A stretch of 64,000 nucleotides of DNA from Streptomyces sp. NBC_01381. GTDB lineage: Bacteria > Actinomycetota > Actinomycetes > Streptomycetales > Streptomycetaceae. Position numbers and translations under genes: made by a program. Below are positions 9,126 to 17,488 of this stretch, piece by piece; position 1 is the first letter of the stretch, and each line of letters begins with the position of its first letter. The DNA is taken from NCBI RefSeq assembly GCF_026340305.1, contig NZ_JAPEPI010000004.1, positions 424,431 through 488,430 on the forward strand. Reading direction: 5' to 3'. The notes below the pieces were generated by a model. That model ran no database searches, was not told the DNA's origin, and worked only from the letters and a program-made list of their open reading frames with translations.

Positions 9126-9569
9126 TCAGTCCGCCCGGGGCGTGGCGGAGAGTGTGACCAGCAGCGGGCCGGTCGGCGCCTTGGTGAGATCGCTGAGGGT
9201 CAGCGGATCGAGCGCGGCGAAGAACGCCTCCTGCGCCTGGCGCAGCGCGCCGCGCAGCCGGCAGGCGGAGCGCAGTGGGCACGGTGTCGTGCCCTCGCAG
9301 TCCACGACATCCCCGGGCCCTTCAAGTTCCCGCACGAGACCGCCGGCCGAGGCGTGGCGTCCGGCTGCGGTGAGCGCAAGCCCGCCGCCCCGGCCGCGAC
9401 GCGCCTCGACCAGTCCCATGTGCTGCAACTTGGCGACGACCTTCGCGGTGTGCGTGTACGGCACGTCCATGGCGGCGGCGACCTCGCGCGTGGTGGGCAG
9501 TTCGCCCTCTTCGACGGAGAGGCGCATCAGCACGCGCAGAGCCAGATCCGTGAACCGTGTCAGCCGCAT
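9126..9569 (-). CDS. nsrR: Rrf2-family nitric-oxide-sensing repressor NsrR
   Basis: A 147-residue iron-sulfur regulator. The winged HTH is in LPTTREVAAAMDVPYTHTAK, with the wing at ARRGRGGGLAL. Three cysteines at positions 91, 97 and 103 (DCEGTTPCPLRSAC) match the [4Fe-4S] ligand spacing of Streptomyces NsrR. In this family NO destroys the cluster and releases DNA. It lies directly upstream of hmp on the same strand, 85 bases from the hmp start, with a matching operator before each gene, so it most likely represses both itself and hmp. Confidence 0.92.
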   Translation of the reverse strand: MRLTRFTDLALRVLMRLSVEEGELPTTREVAAAMDVPYTHTAKVVAKLQHMGLVEARRGRGGGLALTAAGRHASAGGLVRELEGPGDVVDCEGTTPCPLRSACRLRGALRQAQEAFFAALDPLTLSDLTKAPTGPLLVTLSATPRAD

Positions 9570-9584
9570 GAGGGCAAGCTATTA

Positions 9585-9607
9585 AAGTTGCATCTGAAAG
9601 GCAAGTT
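9585..9607 (-). promoter_or_regulatory. NsrR-type operator in front of nsrR
   Basis: On the minus strand a 23-bp site begins AACTTGCCTTTC and ends ATGCAACTT, sharing with the hmp site the AA...G...TC..ATGCA..TT pattern. It lies 15 bases upstream of the nsrR start codon, consistent with autoregulation. Confidence 0.65.
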
Positions 9608-9632
9608 ATCGCCTGGCGGGGGAGCCGGCAGG

Positions 9633-10793
9633 TCAGGCGTAGATCTGGGCGTAGAGGTCCTGGATCTCTTCGGTGGTGGGTACGACGGGGTTGTTCGCGG
9701 GGGAGCCGGAGGCCAAGGCCTGCTGCGCCATGAGGGGTGTCACGCGGTTCCAGGCGTCCTGGTCGATGCCGTGGTCGCGAGGGCTGGGGACGTGCAGGTC
9801 GCGGCAGAGGCTGTGCAGGGCATCGACGAACTTGGCGGCCGCGGTGGCATCGCCGTCCGCGGGCGTCGCGGCCTGCAGGGCGCGGGCGCAGTCGGCGTAC
9901 CGCGCGGTCGCCGCATGGAGGGAGAAGGCGGTCACGGCAGGGAAGAGCATGGCGTTCGACAGGCCGTGGGCGACGTGGAAGTGCGCGCCGATCGGGCGGC
10001 TCATGCCGTGGACGAGGGCCACGCCGGAGTTGGAGAACGCGATGCCGGCCTGCGTCGCGGCGAGCATCATCGCCCCGCGGGCCCGGATGTCGCCGCCGTC
10101 GGCGTAGGCGTGGCGCAGATGGCGGCCGATGGTGGCGATCGCGGTGAGGGCGAGGCTGTCGGAGAAGGGGTTGGCCTTGCGGCTGACGTACGCCTCGACG
10201 GCGTGCGTCAGGGCGTCGATGCCGGTGTCGGCGGTCAGCCGCGGCGGCATGGACAGGGCCAACTCGACGTCGAGGACGGCGGCGAGCGGCAGGAACGCCG
10301 GGCCCAGGCAGAGCATCTTCTCCTGGGTGGCGCTGTCGGTGATGACGGTGACCTGGGTTGCTTCCGATCCGCTGCCGGCGGTGGTGGGGACCGCGATGAC
10401 GGGGAGCGCGGGGCCGAGGTTGACGCATGGCGCCTTGTAGTCGCGCATCTGGCCGCCCTGGGCGCCGAGCAGGGCCAGGGCCTTGGCGGTGTCCATCGGG
10501 CTGCCGCCGCCGAACCCGATCACCGAGTCCGCCTCGTGGTCGTGCAGCGCCCGCAGTCCAGGGGAAAGGGCGTCGGTCGTCGGGTCGGGCACCGTGCCGG
10601 AGAACAGCCGCGGACGCAGCCCGGCCTTCTGCAGTGTCGCCAGCATGCGTTCCGCCGCGCCCGTCTGCTCCAGGAACGCGTCGGTGACCAGGAGGGGCCG
10701 GCTCAGCCCCAACCCCGTGATGACGTCGCCCAGTTCGTCGGTGGCGCCGCGGCCGACGCGCATGATCCTTGGCAGGGACGGGCTGGCAACCAT
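9633..10793 (-). CDS. Iron-containing (type III) alcohol dehydrogenase
   Basis: A 386-residue cytosolic NAD(P)-dependent oxidoreductase. The dinucleotide-binding region carries VIGFGGGSPMDTAKALA, followed by VPTTAGSGSEATQV, and the iron site is DTGIDALTHAVEAY with GMSRPIGAHFHVAHGLSNA, all classic for family III ADHs. Length matches the family (about 385). Likely substrates are short alcohols or small hydroxyacids. The gene is divergent from a LysR-type regulator at 10973, its probable controller, and starts 25 bases upstream of nsrR's operator end, so it may belong to the same stress neighbourhood. Confidence 0.92.
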   Translation of the reverse strand: MVASPSLPRIMRVGRGATDELGDVITGLGLSRPLLVTDAFLEQTGAAERMLATLQKAGLRPRLFSGTVPDPTTDALSPGLRALHDHEADSVIGFGGGSPMDTAKALALLGAQGGQMRDYKAPCVNLGPALPVIAVPTTAGSGSEATQVTVITDSATQEKMLCLGPAFLPLAAVLDVELALSMPPRLTADTGIDALTHAVEAYVSRKANPFSDSLALTAIATIGRHLRHAYADGGDIRARGAMMLAATQAGIAFSNSGVALVHGMSRPIGAHFHVAHGLSNAMLFPAVTAFSLHAATARYADCARALQAATPADGDATAAAKFVDALHSLCRDLHVPSPRDHGIDQDAWNRVTPLMAQQALASGSPANNPVVPTTEEIQDLYAQIYA

Positions 10794-10810
10794 GCAGACC
10801 TCGCGACGTT

Positions 10811-10858
10811 GGGAGGAAGGGGGGAGGAGGAGAGGAGGAGAGGAGGAGAGGAGGAGAG
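10811..10858 (+). repeat. GGAGGAGA purine tandem tract
   Basis: A purine-only tract made of repeated AGGAGGAGAGG units lies in the divergent promoter region between the alcohol dehydrogenase and the LysR gene. It is a simple-sequence repeat, not a ribosome site, because no start follows it on this strand. Confidence 0.85.
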
Positions 10859-10972
10859 GCGCCTGGGGCAGACGAGTTGGCCGGGTCTGTTCGACTGTGC
10901 CCCCTGCGCCGGTGTGCGTTCAATCGCCAATGACGCACACACGGTGTGCACTTATGCAGATACGTTGCTCTC

Positions 10973-11986
10973 GTGTGCCCCTGTCCACGTCCCGAGCCGG
11001 CTGCGAGCGAGCCGACCCTGCCCGTGCAGTCCGGCCGTGCGGAGGTCGATCCGCGCAAGCTGCGCGCGGACGATCTTCGCCACCTTCTCGCGGTCGCCCG
11101 TACGGGACGTCTGGTCTCGGCGGCCGACGCGCTGGGCGTCGACCACACCACCGTCTCCCGCCGGATCGCCGCGCTGGAGAAGAGTCTTGGCGTGCGTCTG
11201 ATGGAACGGGGCGCCGAAGGGTGGGTCCTGACGGATGCGGGCAGGGCCGTCTCGGAGGACGCACGGGCGATCGAGGAGGCGCTGGCCCGGGTCGCCGACG
11301 CGGTCTCCGGCCAGGAGGCGCCGTCGCTGCACGGCACGGTGCGGGTGTGCGCCCCCGACGGCTTCGGCACGGTCTTCGCCACGCCCGCGCTGGCCCGCGT
11401 CCGCCGGGACCATCCCCGGCTGCAGGTCGAACTGATCACGGCGACACGGCAGTTGGCCCTGCACCCGTCCGGTTTCGATCTCGCCCTGGCCATCGGCAGG
11501 CCGCCGGGCAACCGCCTGGTGACCGAACACCTCAGGCACTACACGCTGGGCCTGTACGCCAGCGACGAGTACCTCGCCCGGTGCGGATCCCCCAGGACAC
11601 GCGCCGACCTGGGGGAGCATGCGCTGATCTTCTACATCGAGTCGATGCTTCAGGTCGGCGATCTCGACATCGAACGCCATCTGCCGGGTGCCGCCCCCGC
11701 GTTCTCCTCCACGAACGTCTTCGCCCAGCCAGAGGCCACCCGCCTGGGCGCCGGCATCGGCGTACTGCCGGCTTTCCTGGCCCACCGGGCGCAGCTGCTG
11801 CGGCTGCTTGCCCACGAGGTCGACATCCGGCTGCCCATCACCCTGGCCCTGCGGCGTGAGGCGGTCACCCACCCCGCCGTACGGGCCGTGCGTGCAGCCC
11901 TGCGACAGGAAGTCGCCGACCACGGCGCGGAACTGCTCCCGGAGCGTGCGGGCAAGACTCCTGGGCGCGGCAGGGACTCGGCCTAG
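10973..11986 (+). CDS. LysR-family transcriptional regulator
   Basis: About 337 residues. The N-terminal HTH is RLVSAADALGVDHTTVSRRI, followed by ALEKSLGVRLMERGAEGW. The effector domain runs from HGTVRVCAPDGFG to HPAVRAVRAALRQEV. GTG 10973 is chosen because GTG 10946 lies inside the inverted repeat GCACAC-ACG-GTGTGC (10935-10949), a good operator candidate. It is divergent from the iron alcohol dehydrogenase, the classic arrangement for a LysR regulator and its target, and likely senses that pathway's substrate. Confidence 0.87.
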   Translation: MCPCPRPEPAASEPTLPVQSGRAEVDPRKLRADDLRHLLAVARTGRLVSAADALGVDHTTVSRRIAALEKSLGVRLMERGAEGWVLTDAGRAVSEDARAIEEALARVADAVSGQEAPSLHGTVRVCAPDGFGTVFATPALARVRRDHPRLQVELITATRQLALHPSGFDLALAIGRPPGNRLVTEHLRHYTLGLYASDEYLARCGSPRTRADLGEHALIFYIESMLQVGDLDIERHLPGAAPAFSSTNVFAQPEATRLGAGIGVLPAFLAHRAQLLRLLAHEVDIRLPITLALRREAVTHPAVRAVRAALRQEVADHGAELLPERAGKTPGRGRDSA

Positions 11987-12281
11987 CCCTTCGAGTCCGG
12001 CTTCCAGTCCTGCGCGAACAGCCCGAGCAGCACCTCGTCCAGGAACTCGCCCAACACCCAGGCCGAGGAGCGCAGTACGCCAGGGTGTCGCCCTCCAGCT
12101 CCATCACGGAGAACTGGACGATTCCCTGGTTCGTGTCGTCCACCACGAGGCGCGGATCCTTCGAGTCGGGCGTGATCGGCCGCCACGGCGAGCCTTCGGC
12201 CCGCGAGCCGTTGACCACGTCGTCGTAGAGCTCGGTCCGCAGAACCGGGATGTCGTCGCAGAGTTCAGGTCTCCTTCACCG
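11983..12281 (-). pseudogene. Remnant of an unknown gene, frameshifted
   Basis: On the minus strand, coding-like sequence LRTELYDDVVNGSRAEG, then ITPDSKDPRLVVDDTNQGI and VMELEGDTLAY, changes frame near base 12075 and ends VLGEFLDEVLLGLFAQDW with a stop touching the LysR stop. There is no usable start and the 5' part is missing. The composition resembles small actinobacterial proteins of immunity or SUKH type, but I could not assign a family. Confidence 0.45.
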
Positions 12282-12325
12282 TGAGCGCCGGCGTCAGTGT
12301 CAGTGGCCGTGTTTAGGGTTGTGAC

Positions 12326-12946
12326 ATGAGTTCCTCCCTGAGTGTGTACCTGCTCGATGTGACCGCGACTCGCGCCCTGGTCGGTTCCCGCGACGGCGAG
12401 CTGCTCGCGGTGATACGCGACAGCTTCGGCGACCAACTGGCCCATGCCGACTCCGAGTTCGCCCATGCGATTCGGAACGGCGCACCCACCGCGTTCGAGG
12501 CGCTGACAGCGGTTGTGGACGGCGGGCCCTTCAGCGACGACAAGAACCACGCCTTCCAATATGGCTACGCCTACCAGCGGGTGTGTGATCTGACGGGTTC
12601 GTTCCTGGACAACTCCTGCTTCACTCCGCACCGGGGCAGCTGGCTGTCCGACGTGGACGAAGGACTGACCGCCCTGGGCATCACGGCGGTGTCGGTGGCG
12701 GACTTCGATTACGGCTCGCTGCCCGAACCCCTGCCGTGGACGGACACCCCGAGCTGCGGCGAGTGGACACACGAACAGTGCGTACGGGCGCTGGAGCAGT
12801 TCGAGGCGACCAAGCAGGCTGTCGATGCCTCGGGTCAGGCCCCGCCCCTGGAGCCCGAGATCGTCGAGGCCGTCATGCAGTGCCTGGGGTGGCTGCGGCA
12901 TGCGGCGGAACGGCCCGGGTTCGGCGTCATCGGCTTCCGCTTCTGA
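12326..12946 (+). CDS. Uncharacterised actinobacterial protein
   Basis: A 206-residue, acidic, probably cytosolic protein with no signal peptide or membrane segment. Features include SSLSVYLLDVTATRALVGS at the start, a central FQYGYAYQRVCDLTGSFLDN, and VMQCLGWLRHAAERPGFGV near the end. It resembles a family of unknown-function proteins common in Streptomyces (possibly DUF7691; not checked). It starts 24 bases after an apparent promoter-like AT-rich stretch and ends 15 bases before the convergent DinB gene. Confidence 0.7.
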   Translation: MSSSLSVYLLDVTATRALVGSRDGELLAVIRDSFGDQLAHADSEFAHAIRNGAPTAFEALTAVVDGGPFSDDKNHAFQYGYAYQRVCDLTGSFLDNSCFTPHRGSWLSDVDEGLTALGITAVSVADFDYGSLPEPLPWTDTPSCGEWTHEQCVRALEQFEATKQAVDASGQAPPLEPEIVEAVMQCLGWLRHAAERPGFGVIGFRF

Positions 12947-12960
12947 GCATCTCCCGTGGC

Positions 12961-13455
12961 TCAGCGTCCGGTGGCGCCGTCGATGAGTTCGCGGATGATG
13001 TCGGCGTGCCCCGCGTGGCGGCCGGTCTCCTCGATCATGTGGGTGAGTGCCCAGCGAACGCTCGGCGACGGGCGGCCTGAACGCCCCGGACGGGGGAGCG
13101 GTGCGCCGAGATCGGCACAGGCGTCGAGAACCTCGTTCGCGCGGTCGACGGTTGCCCGGTAGCGCGCGACGACGTCGGCGACGCTGTCCGCAGGGTCCGG
13201 CTGGAGCGTCGCCTGCCAGTCAGCGACCCTTTCGCCGAGGAACGTCGCGCTCTCGACGGCGATCAGATGGCTGAGCAGTCCGAGCAGGCTCGTGCCCGAC
13301 GGCACTGCTGCCGCCCGGGCTTGAGGTTCTGCGGCTCCGTCGACTTTGGCGGCGATCGAGGCGCGCAGATAGTCGAGGAATCCGCGCAGGACGTCAGACT
13401 CGCTGTTCGCCGTGCGGGGCGGCGGGGTGTCATTGCGACGGGCGGCAGTGGGCAC
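12961..13455 (-). CDS. DinB/DUF664-like metal-binding protein
   Basis: A 164-residue four-helix-bundle protein. LLGLLSHLIAVESATFLGE and WALTHMIEETGRHAGHADII carry the histidines that coordinate a divalent metal in DinB/YfiT and mycothiol-dependent enzymes. GTG 13455 is chosen because AAGGAG lies 7 bases upstream. The role may be thiol transfer (mycothiol-dependent) or unknown. The upstream neighbour on the same strand is a methyltransferase, 89 bases away. Confidence 0.82.
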   Translation of the reverse strand: MPTAARRNDTPPPRTANSESDVLRGFLDYLRASIAAKVDGAAEPQARAAAVPSGTSLLGLLSHLIAVESATFLGERVADWQATLQPDPADSVADVVARYRATVDRANEVLDACADLGAPLPRPGRSGRPSPSVRWALTHMIEETGRHAGHADIIRELIDGATGR

Positions 13456-13544
13456 GGCCTGCTCCTTCTCGTGGGGTGCTCGCTCTTGTGAGGCGCTCGC
13501 TCGTGTGGAGTGCTCGCTGGTGTGGGGTGCCTGGCGGGGCGGTG

Positions 13545-14171
13545 TCACTCGCTCCGGAGGATGAGCAGAACGTGGTCGATGACCTCGGCGGTGCGCCCGT
13601 CGGGGCCGACCGCGGTGCGACGTGGCGCATCCGCGCGTTCGACCGTCCACTGCGCGGGAGAGAGGCGCATCAGCGCCGCGACCTCCTGAGGAGTCGGATA
13701 GTGGACGTCCGGGTCCTGATTCCACGACCACGGCGCAGTCGACCCGTGATCGACGACCAGGAGTCGCCCGCCGGGACGCAGCAGGTGCGCCGCGGAGCGG
13801 AGGATGCCGGCCCTGTCTTGCCCGTAGGGAGTGTGGAAGTAGTGGGCGGTGACCAGATCGAAGTGCAGTCCGGGCAGTGAGGCGCGAACGTCGTGCTGCT
13901 TGGCGGTGATCCGGTCACTGAGGCCGCGCGTGCGGGCCAGCCGGGCGAGCCGCGTCGCCGCCACGGCCGAGACGTCGAGGGCGGTGACCCGCCAGCCCCG
14001 GCTCGCGAGCCACAGTGCGTCGCCCCCGCCACCGCATCCGAGGTCCAGCACGTCGCCCGGGGGCAGTTCGGTGACTGTCTCGACGAGGCGGGCGTTCGGC
14101 TGCGGGTCAGCAGACGCCGGCCGCTCCGCGTACACCTTGTCCCAGTACGTTGCCGCGTCAGAGGTCTCCAT
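13545..14171 (-). CDS. Class I SAM-dependent methyltransferase (TehB-like)
   Basis: A 208-residue cytosolic methyltransferase. Motif I is VLDLGCGGGGDALWLA, followed by WRVTALDVSAVAATR and the post-motif FDLVTAHYFHTPY. The C-terminus ends VIDHVLLILRS, typical of small TehB/UbiE-type enzymes that methylate small or toxic compounds. It is divergent from an XRE-cupin regulator 91 bases away, likely its controller. Confidence 0.86.
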   Translation of the reverse strand: METSDAATYWDKVYAERPASADPQPNARLVETVTELPPGDVLDLGCGGGGDALWLASRGWRVTALDVSAVAATRLARLARTRGLSDRITAKQHDVRASLPGLHFDLVTAHYFHTPYGQDRAGILRSAAHLLRPGGRLLVVDHGSTAPWSWNQDPDVHYPTPQEVAALMRLSPAQWTVERADAPRRTAVGPDGRTAEVIDHVLLILRSE

Positions 14172-14238
14172 GGCGTTCCTTCCGCTCGGTTTCCGTGGGG
14201 CCAGTCTCAGTCGACGTGTCGCAATGTGGCGTCGCTCC

Positions 14239-14253
14239 TTGCCGTTTCGGCAA
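14239..14253 (+). promoter_or_regulatory. Candidate operator between methyltransferase and XRE-cupin genes
   Basis: A perfect inverted repeat TTGCCG-TTT-CGGCAA sits in the 91-bp divergent intergenic region, ending 9 bases before the XRE-cupin start. Such regulators usually bind their own divergent promoter, so this is the natural site. Confidence 0.5.
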
Positions 14254-14262
14254 GCTGGCCCC

Positions 14263-14832
14263 ATGGACCCTGCAATGGAAGAAGTGCTTGACGCGGTCGG
14301 ACCGCGGCTGCGGGCGGTGCGGCTGGCGCGCGGTATCACCCTGGCTGATCTGTCCGCGACCACCGGAGTGTCGGAAAGCACCCTGTCCCGCCTGGAGAGC
14401 GGCCGGCGCCGGGCAACCCTTGAACTGTTGCTGCATCTGTCCCATGCGTACGACATCCCGCTGGACGATCTCGCGGGCGCCCCGCGCGCCGGCGACCCCC
14501 GAATCCACCTGAAGCCGATCCGGCGGTTCGGCATGACCTTCGTGCCCCTGTCCCGGCGGCCGGGCGGAACACAAGCCTTCAAGATGCTCATTCCGGCACG
14601 GCCGGAGCCACTCGAACCGACATTGCAGACGCACGAGGGCTTCGAATGGGTCTACGTACTCAATGGCACTCTGCGACTGGTGGTCGGAGAACGCGATCTG
14701 ACGGTGAAAGCGGACAATGTCGCCGAGTGGGATACGTCTTTGCCGCATTGGCTGGGAAGCGCGGACGGCGGAGCGGTGGAACTTCTCGTCCTGTTCGACA
14801 TGCAGGGTCCGCGCGCCCAGGCTCGCGGATGA
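14263..14832 (+). CDS. XRE-family regulator with C-terminal cupin sensor domain
   Basis: A 189-residue regulator. The N-terminal HTH is ITLADLSATTGVSESTLSRL (about residues 25-44), and the C-terminal cupin has HEGFEWVYVLNGTLRLVVGE and DNVAEWDTSLPHWLGS. The cupin probably binds a small ligand. It starts almost immediately after the palindrome 14239-14253. Divergent from a TehB-like methyltransferase, so that gene is its likely target. Confidence 0.88.
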   Translation: MDPAMEEVLDAVGPRLRAVRLARGITLADLSATTGVSESTLSRLESGRRRATLELLLHLSHAYDIPLDDLAGAPRAGDPRIHLKPIRRFGMTFVPLSRRPGGTQAFKMLIPARPEPLEPTLQTHEGFEWVYVLNGTLRLVVGERDLTVKADNVAEWDTSLPHWLGSADGGAVELLVLFDMQGPRAQARG

Positions 14833-14859
14833 CGGGCCTGAGGGGGCGCGCCAAGGAGC

Positions 14860-15366
14860 ATGAACGTGTCTGGTGAGCGGCTCGAGTTGGAGTGGTTGCG
14901 AGGCTGGTGCGAGCAGACGTCCGCGGTGCTCGGGCTCTTGATGTCGTCGTTTCTCAGTACCCATGGCTTCCCACCGGACGAGAACGCCATCATCCTCGCG
15001 ACAGATGAGAGCCACGAGGCGACGGACGCACTCGTGGACCTGACGCCGATCCCCTCCGACCTGACCACCCTTTACTGGGTGGTTCGCGAGATCTCCTGGC
15101 CCGATGTCGAGAACGGATACTTCATTCACCCAGCATCGACGGTCGCCACGCACTTCCGCGAGTACGGCGCCGTCCAGGTCGACGACGAATCGCCTGGCAT
15201 CGTGTTCGCCAGCGATGGTGGCGGCCATCTCTTCGCGGTGGCAGGCAGTGGACGAGTCTGGAGGTCGACCACGGCTTCCTGGTTCCACGATTTCGAGGTC
15301 GCCGCAGCATCCATCCAGGAATTCCTTGAACAGATCGGCCGACGGGTCGCCGACAGCCGGAACTGA
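14860..15366 (+). CDS. SMI1/KNR4 (SUKH)-like protein
   Basis: A 168-residue protein. The blocks ISWPDVENGYFIHP, SPGIVFASDGGGHLFAVAGS and GRVWRSTTASW resemble the SUKH superfamily pattern (nGYFi ... SDGGG..fA), whose members are often immunity proteins to nuclease toxins, though many have other roles. No toxin gene is adjacent, so an orphan immunity role is only inferred. ATG 14860 is the first start after the upstream stop. Confidence 0.65.
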   Translation: MNVSGERLELEWLRGWCEQTSAVLGLLMSSFLSTHGFPPDENAIILATDESHEATDALVDLTPIPSDLTTLYWVVREISWPDVENGYFIHPASTVATHFREYGAVQVDDESPGIVFASDGGGHLFAVAGSGRVWRSTTASWFHDFEVAAASIQEFLEQIGRRVADSRN

Positions 15367-15418
15367 CCAGACTCTCGATCGCCCCGCTCGCGACTTCCGG
15401 CACGGATACGGTGACCGT

Positions 15419-16201
15419 GTGGATCAGGATGAAGTGCTACGTCACGCCTCGTCGTTCGGCGCAGCGGCCGTCGCCTACGCCGAGCACCGCCCGGACTACG
15501 CGCAGGCCGCGGTGCGTTGGGCGCTCGACCCCGCGCCCGGCCCGCGCGTGCTCGACCTGGGCGCCGGAACCGGCAAGCTGACCGCAACGCTGGTCGCGCT
15601 GGGTGTCGAAGCCATCGCGGTGGAGCCCGACCCGGCCATGCTGACCGAGCTGCGCCGCTCGCTGCCGGGCGTCCGTGCCGTGTCGGGCAGTGCCGAGTCG
15701 ATCCCGCTGCCGGACGCGTCCGTCGATGCCGTGCTGGCGGGTAACGCCATGCATTGGTTCGACATGGCCGTCGCGGGACCGGAGATCGCCAGGGTCCTCG
15801 CACCCGGCGGCATTCTGGCCGGCCTGTGGAACCTCATGGACGACAACGTCGAGTGGATTGCCGGGCTCGCACGGGTCAGCGGCAGCGCGGCCATCGGCCC
15901 ACGTGACACGCCCGCCAGTTGGCGCGCCGAGACGGCCGGCATGCACCTGCCGAAGAGGACCGGCATGGCCGCCCGTTTCGGCTCGCCGGAGCAGGCCGAG
16001 TTCCCGCACGGGCAGCGCCGCACCGCCGATTCTCTCGTCGCGACCATCGCGACGCGCGCGGGGATGCTGGTCATGCCGGGACAGGAACAAGAGGCCACGC
16101 TGGCCCGGATCCGCGGATTCCTCGCCGGCACACCGGAGACCGCCCGCGGGGAGTTCACCCTGCCGATGCTGACGGGTGTGCTGCGCGCCCGGAAGCTGTG
16201 A
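15419..16201 (+). CDS. Class I SAM-dependent methyltransferase
   Basis: About 260 residues, cytosolic. Motif I is VLDLGAGTGKLTATLVALG, the adenosine-binding acidic residue is in AIAVEPDPAMLTELR, and SAESIPLPDASVDAVLAGN and MHWFDMAVAGPEIARVLAPG continue the Methyltransf_11-type core. The start GTG 15419 is inferred from the VDQDEVLRHASSFGAAA beginning typical of these enzymes; there is no strong ribosome site. Substrate unknown. Confidence 0.85.
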   Translation: MDQDEVLRHASSFGAAAVAYAEHRPDYAQAAVRWALDPAPGPRVLDLGAGTGKLTATLVALGVEAIAVEPDPAMLTELRRSLPGVRAVSGSAESIPLPDASVDAVLAGNAMHWFDMAVAGPEIARVLAPGGILAGLWNLMDDNVEWIAGLARVSGSAAIGPRDTPASWRAETAGMHLPKRTGMAARFGSPEQAEFPHGQRRTADSLVATIATRAGMLVMPGQEQEATLARIRGFLAGTPETARGEFTLPMLTGVLRARKL

Positions 16202-16301
16202 AGGCCCCTGCGGACCATTAAGTGGTGGCGTACTGCAGGGCCTTGCCGCACTGTGGTCCGGGCCGACGGCAACCGCATCGTCACATAGGGGAGACAGACG
16301 C

Positions 16302-17414
16302 ATGAGCACGCCACCATCGCCACCGGCAGCGGAGCGGCCTGACGGATCAACCGTCCAGATCGGCGCTCTCGTTCCGCTGACCCGCCCTGGCTGGGCCGAG
16401 GCGGGCCAACACCTGCTCGCTGGAGTCGAGTTGGCCGTACGCGATGTCAATGAAGCCGGAGGGATCCTCGGAAAGCCAGTCGAGCTGGTGGTCCGGGACA
16501 CGGCAGCTGATCCGGAGAGGGCCGCGGCGGCCGTCGACGAATTGGCTCGCCTGGGCGTGGCCGCCTTGGCGGGGGAGTACCACAGCGTCGTCGCCCGTGC
16601 CGCTGCCGCCAGGGCCGACGCCCTCGGCCTGCCGTTCCTCTGCTCGTCAGCGGTGCTCGACGCGCTCACCGACGAACCGACGGAATGGGTGGCGCGCCTC
16701 GCCCCGCCACAGTCCCGCGGCTGGAAGATCTACGCGGACTTCCTCCTCCGCACCGGCCACAGCCGCATCGCAGTAGCAACGCAGCCGAGCGTCTACTGGG
16801 CCACTGGGACCCGCATCCTGCGGGACCACCTCGCTCCACGCGGCGGCACCGTCACCGAACTCGACATGAGCGCGCTCGACCCGACGGCCCTGTGCGACGA
16901 ACTCGTCGCTCATCGCGCGACAGCCCTTCTCCTCCTGGTCGGCCACCCGGAGCCGGCAGTGCCGATCGTCAAGTCCGTCCGCCGCGACCAGCGCCTCGCC
17001 GAGATCATGATCGGCGCTCCCGCCGGGCAACCGGAGTTCGCCGAATGGGCGACCTTGCTGGGCGACGACGGCGCCGCGATCCCGTTCTTGCGCTACCTGC
17101 CAGAGAGCCTCACCCCACTCGGCGTACGAGTCGAGAAGGCCCTGCGCGAACAGCTGGCCGAAGCACCCTCCTTCGTCGCCTTCGAGGGCTACGACACGAT
17201 CGCCGTCCTCGCGGACGTGCTGCGTACTCATGGCGTGAACCGGGCACGCACTGCGGAATCCTGGCCGCACGTCGCAGTCGAAGGCACCCGCGGCCAGATC
17301 CAGTTCTCGCGCACGCCAGGCATCAGCGTGTGGCAATGGGATCGGCCGCCCATCCAAGTCGTTGACCGAGATCCGGCGGAACCCGATCGCTTTCGGATCC
17401 TTCACGCGGGCTGA
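16302..17414 (+). CDS. Periplasmic-binding-protein-fold protein (type I, branched-chain amino acid type), no signal peptide
   Basis: A 370-residue two-lobe ligand-binding protein. IGALVPLTRPGWAEAGQHL and AVRDVNEAGGILGKPVEL are the ANF/LivJ-type opening, and VAFEGYDTIAVLADVLRTHG is the C-lobe helix. The N-terminus has no hydrophobic signal or lipobox, and no ABC permease or ATPase gene is nearby, so it is probably a cytosolic sensor or an orphan rather than a transporter component. ATG 16302 follows GGGGAGACAGACGC. Confidence 0.82.
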   Translation: MSTPPSPPAAERPDGSTVQIGALVPLTRPGWAEAGQHLLAGVELAVRDVNEAGGILGKPVELVVRDTAADPERAAAAVDELARLGVAALAGEYHSVVARAAAARADALGLPFLCSSAVLDALTDEPTEWVARLAPPQSRGWKIYADFLLRTGHSRIAVATQPSVYWATGTRILRDHLAPRGGTVTELDMSALDPTALCDELVAHRATALLLLVGHPEPAVPIVKSVRRDQRLAEIMIGAPAGQPEFAEWATLLGDDGAAIPFLRYLPESLTPLGVRVEKALREQLAEAPSFVAFEGYDTIAVLADVLRTHGVNRARTAESWPHVAVEGTRGQIQFSRTPGISVWQWDRPPIQVVDRDPAEPDRFRILHAG

Positions 17415-17488
17415 GAGTCTCGCGTGGCGCACCGGATGTTCGCGAAGGCCGAACTCCCGCCGGGCGATGAGGTTCGTATATTCGGGGA

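Noticed and set aside
10811..10858. Purine-rich tract as a ribosome site
   Set aside because: No start codon follows in a useful position, and it is a simple repeat.
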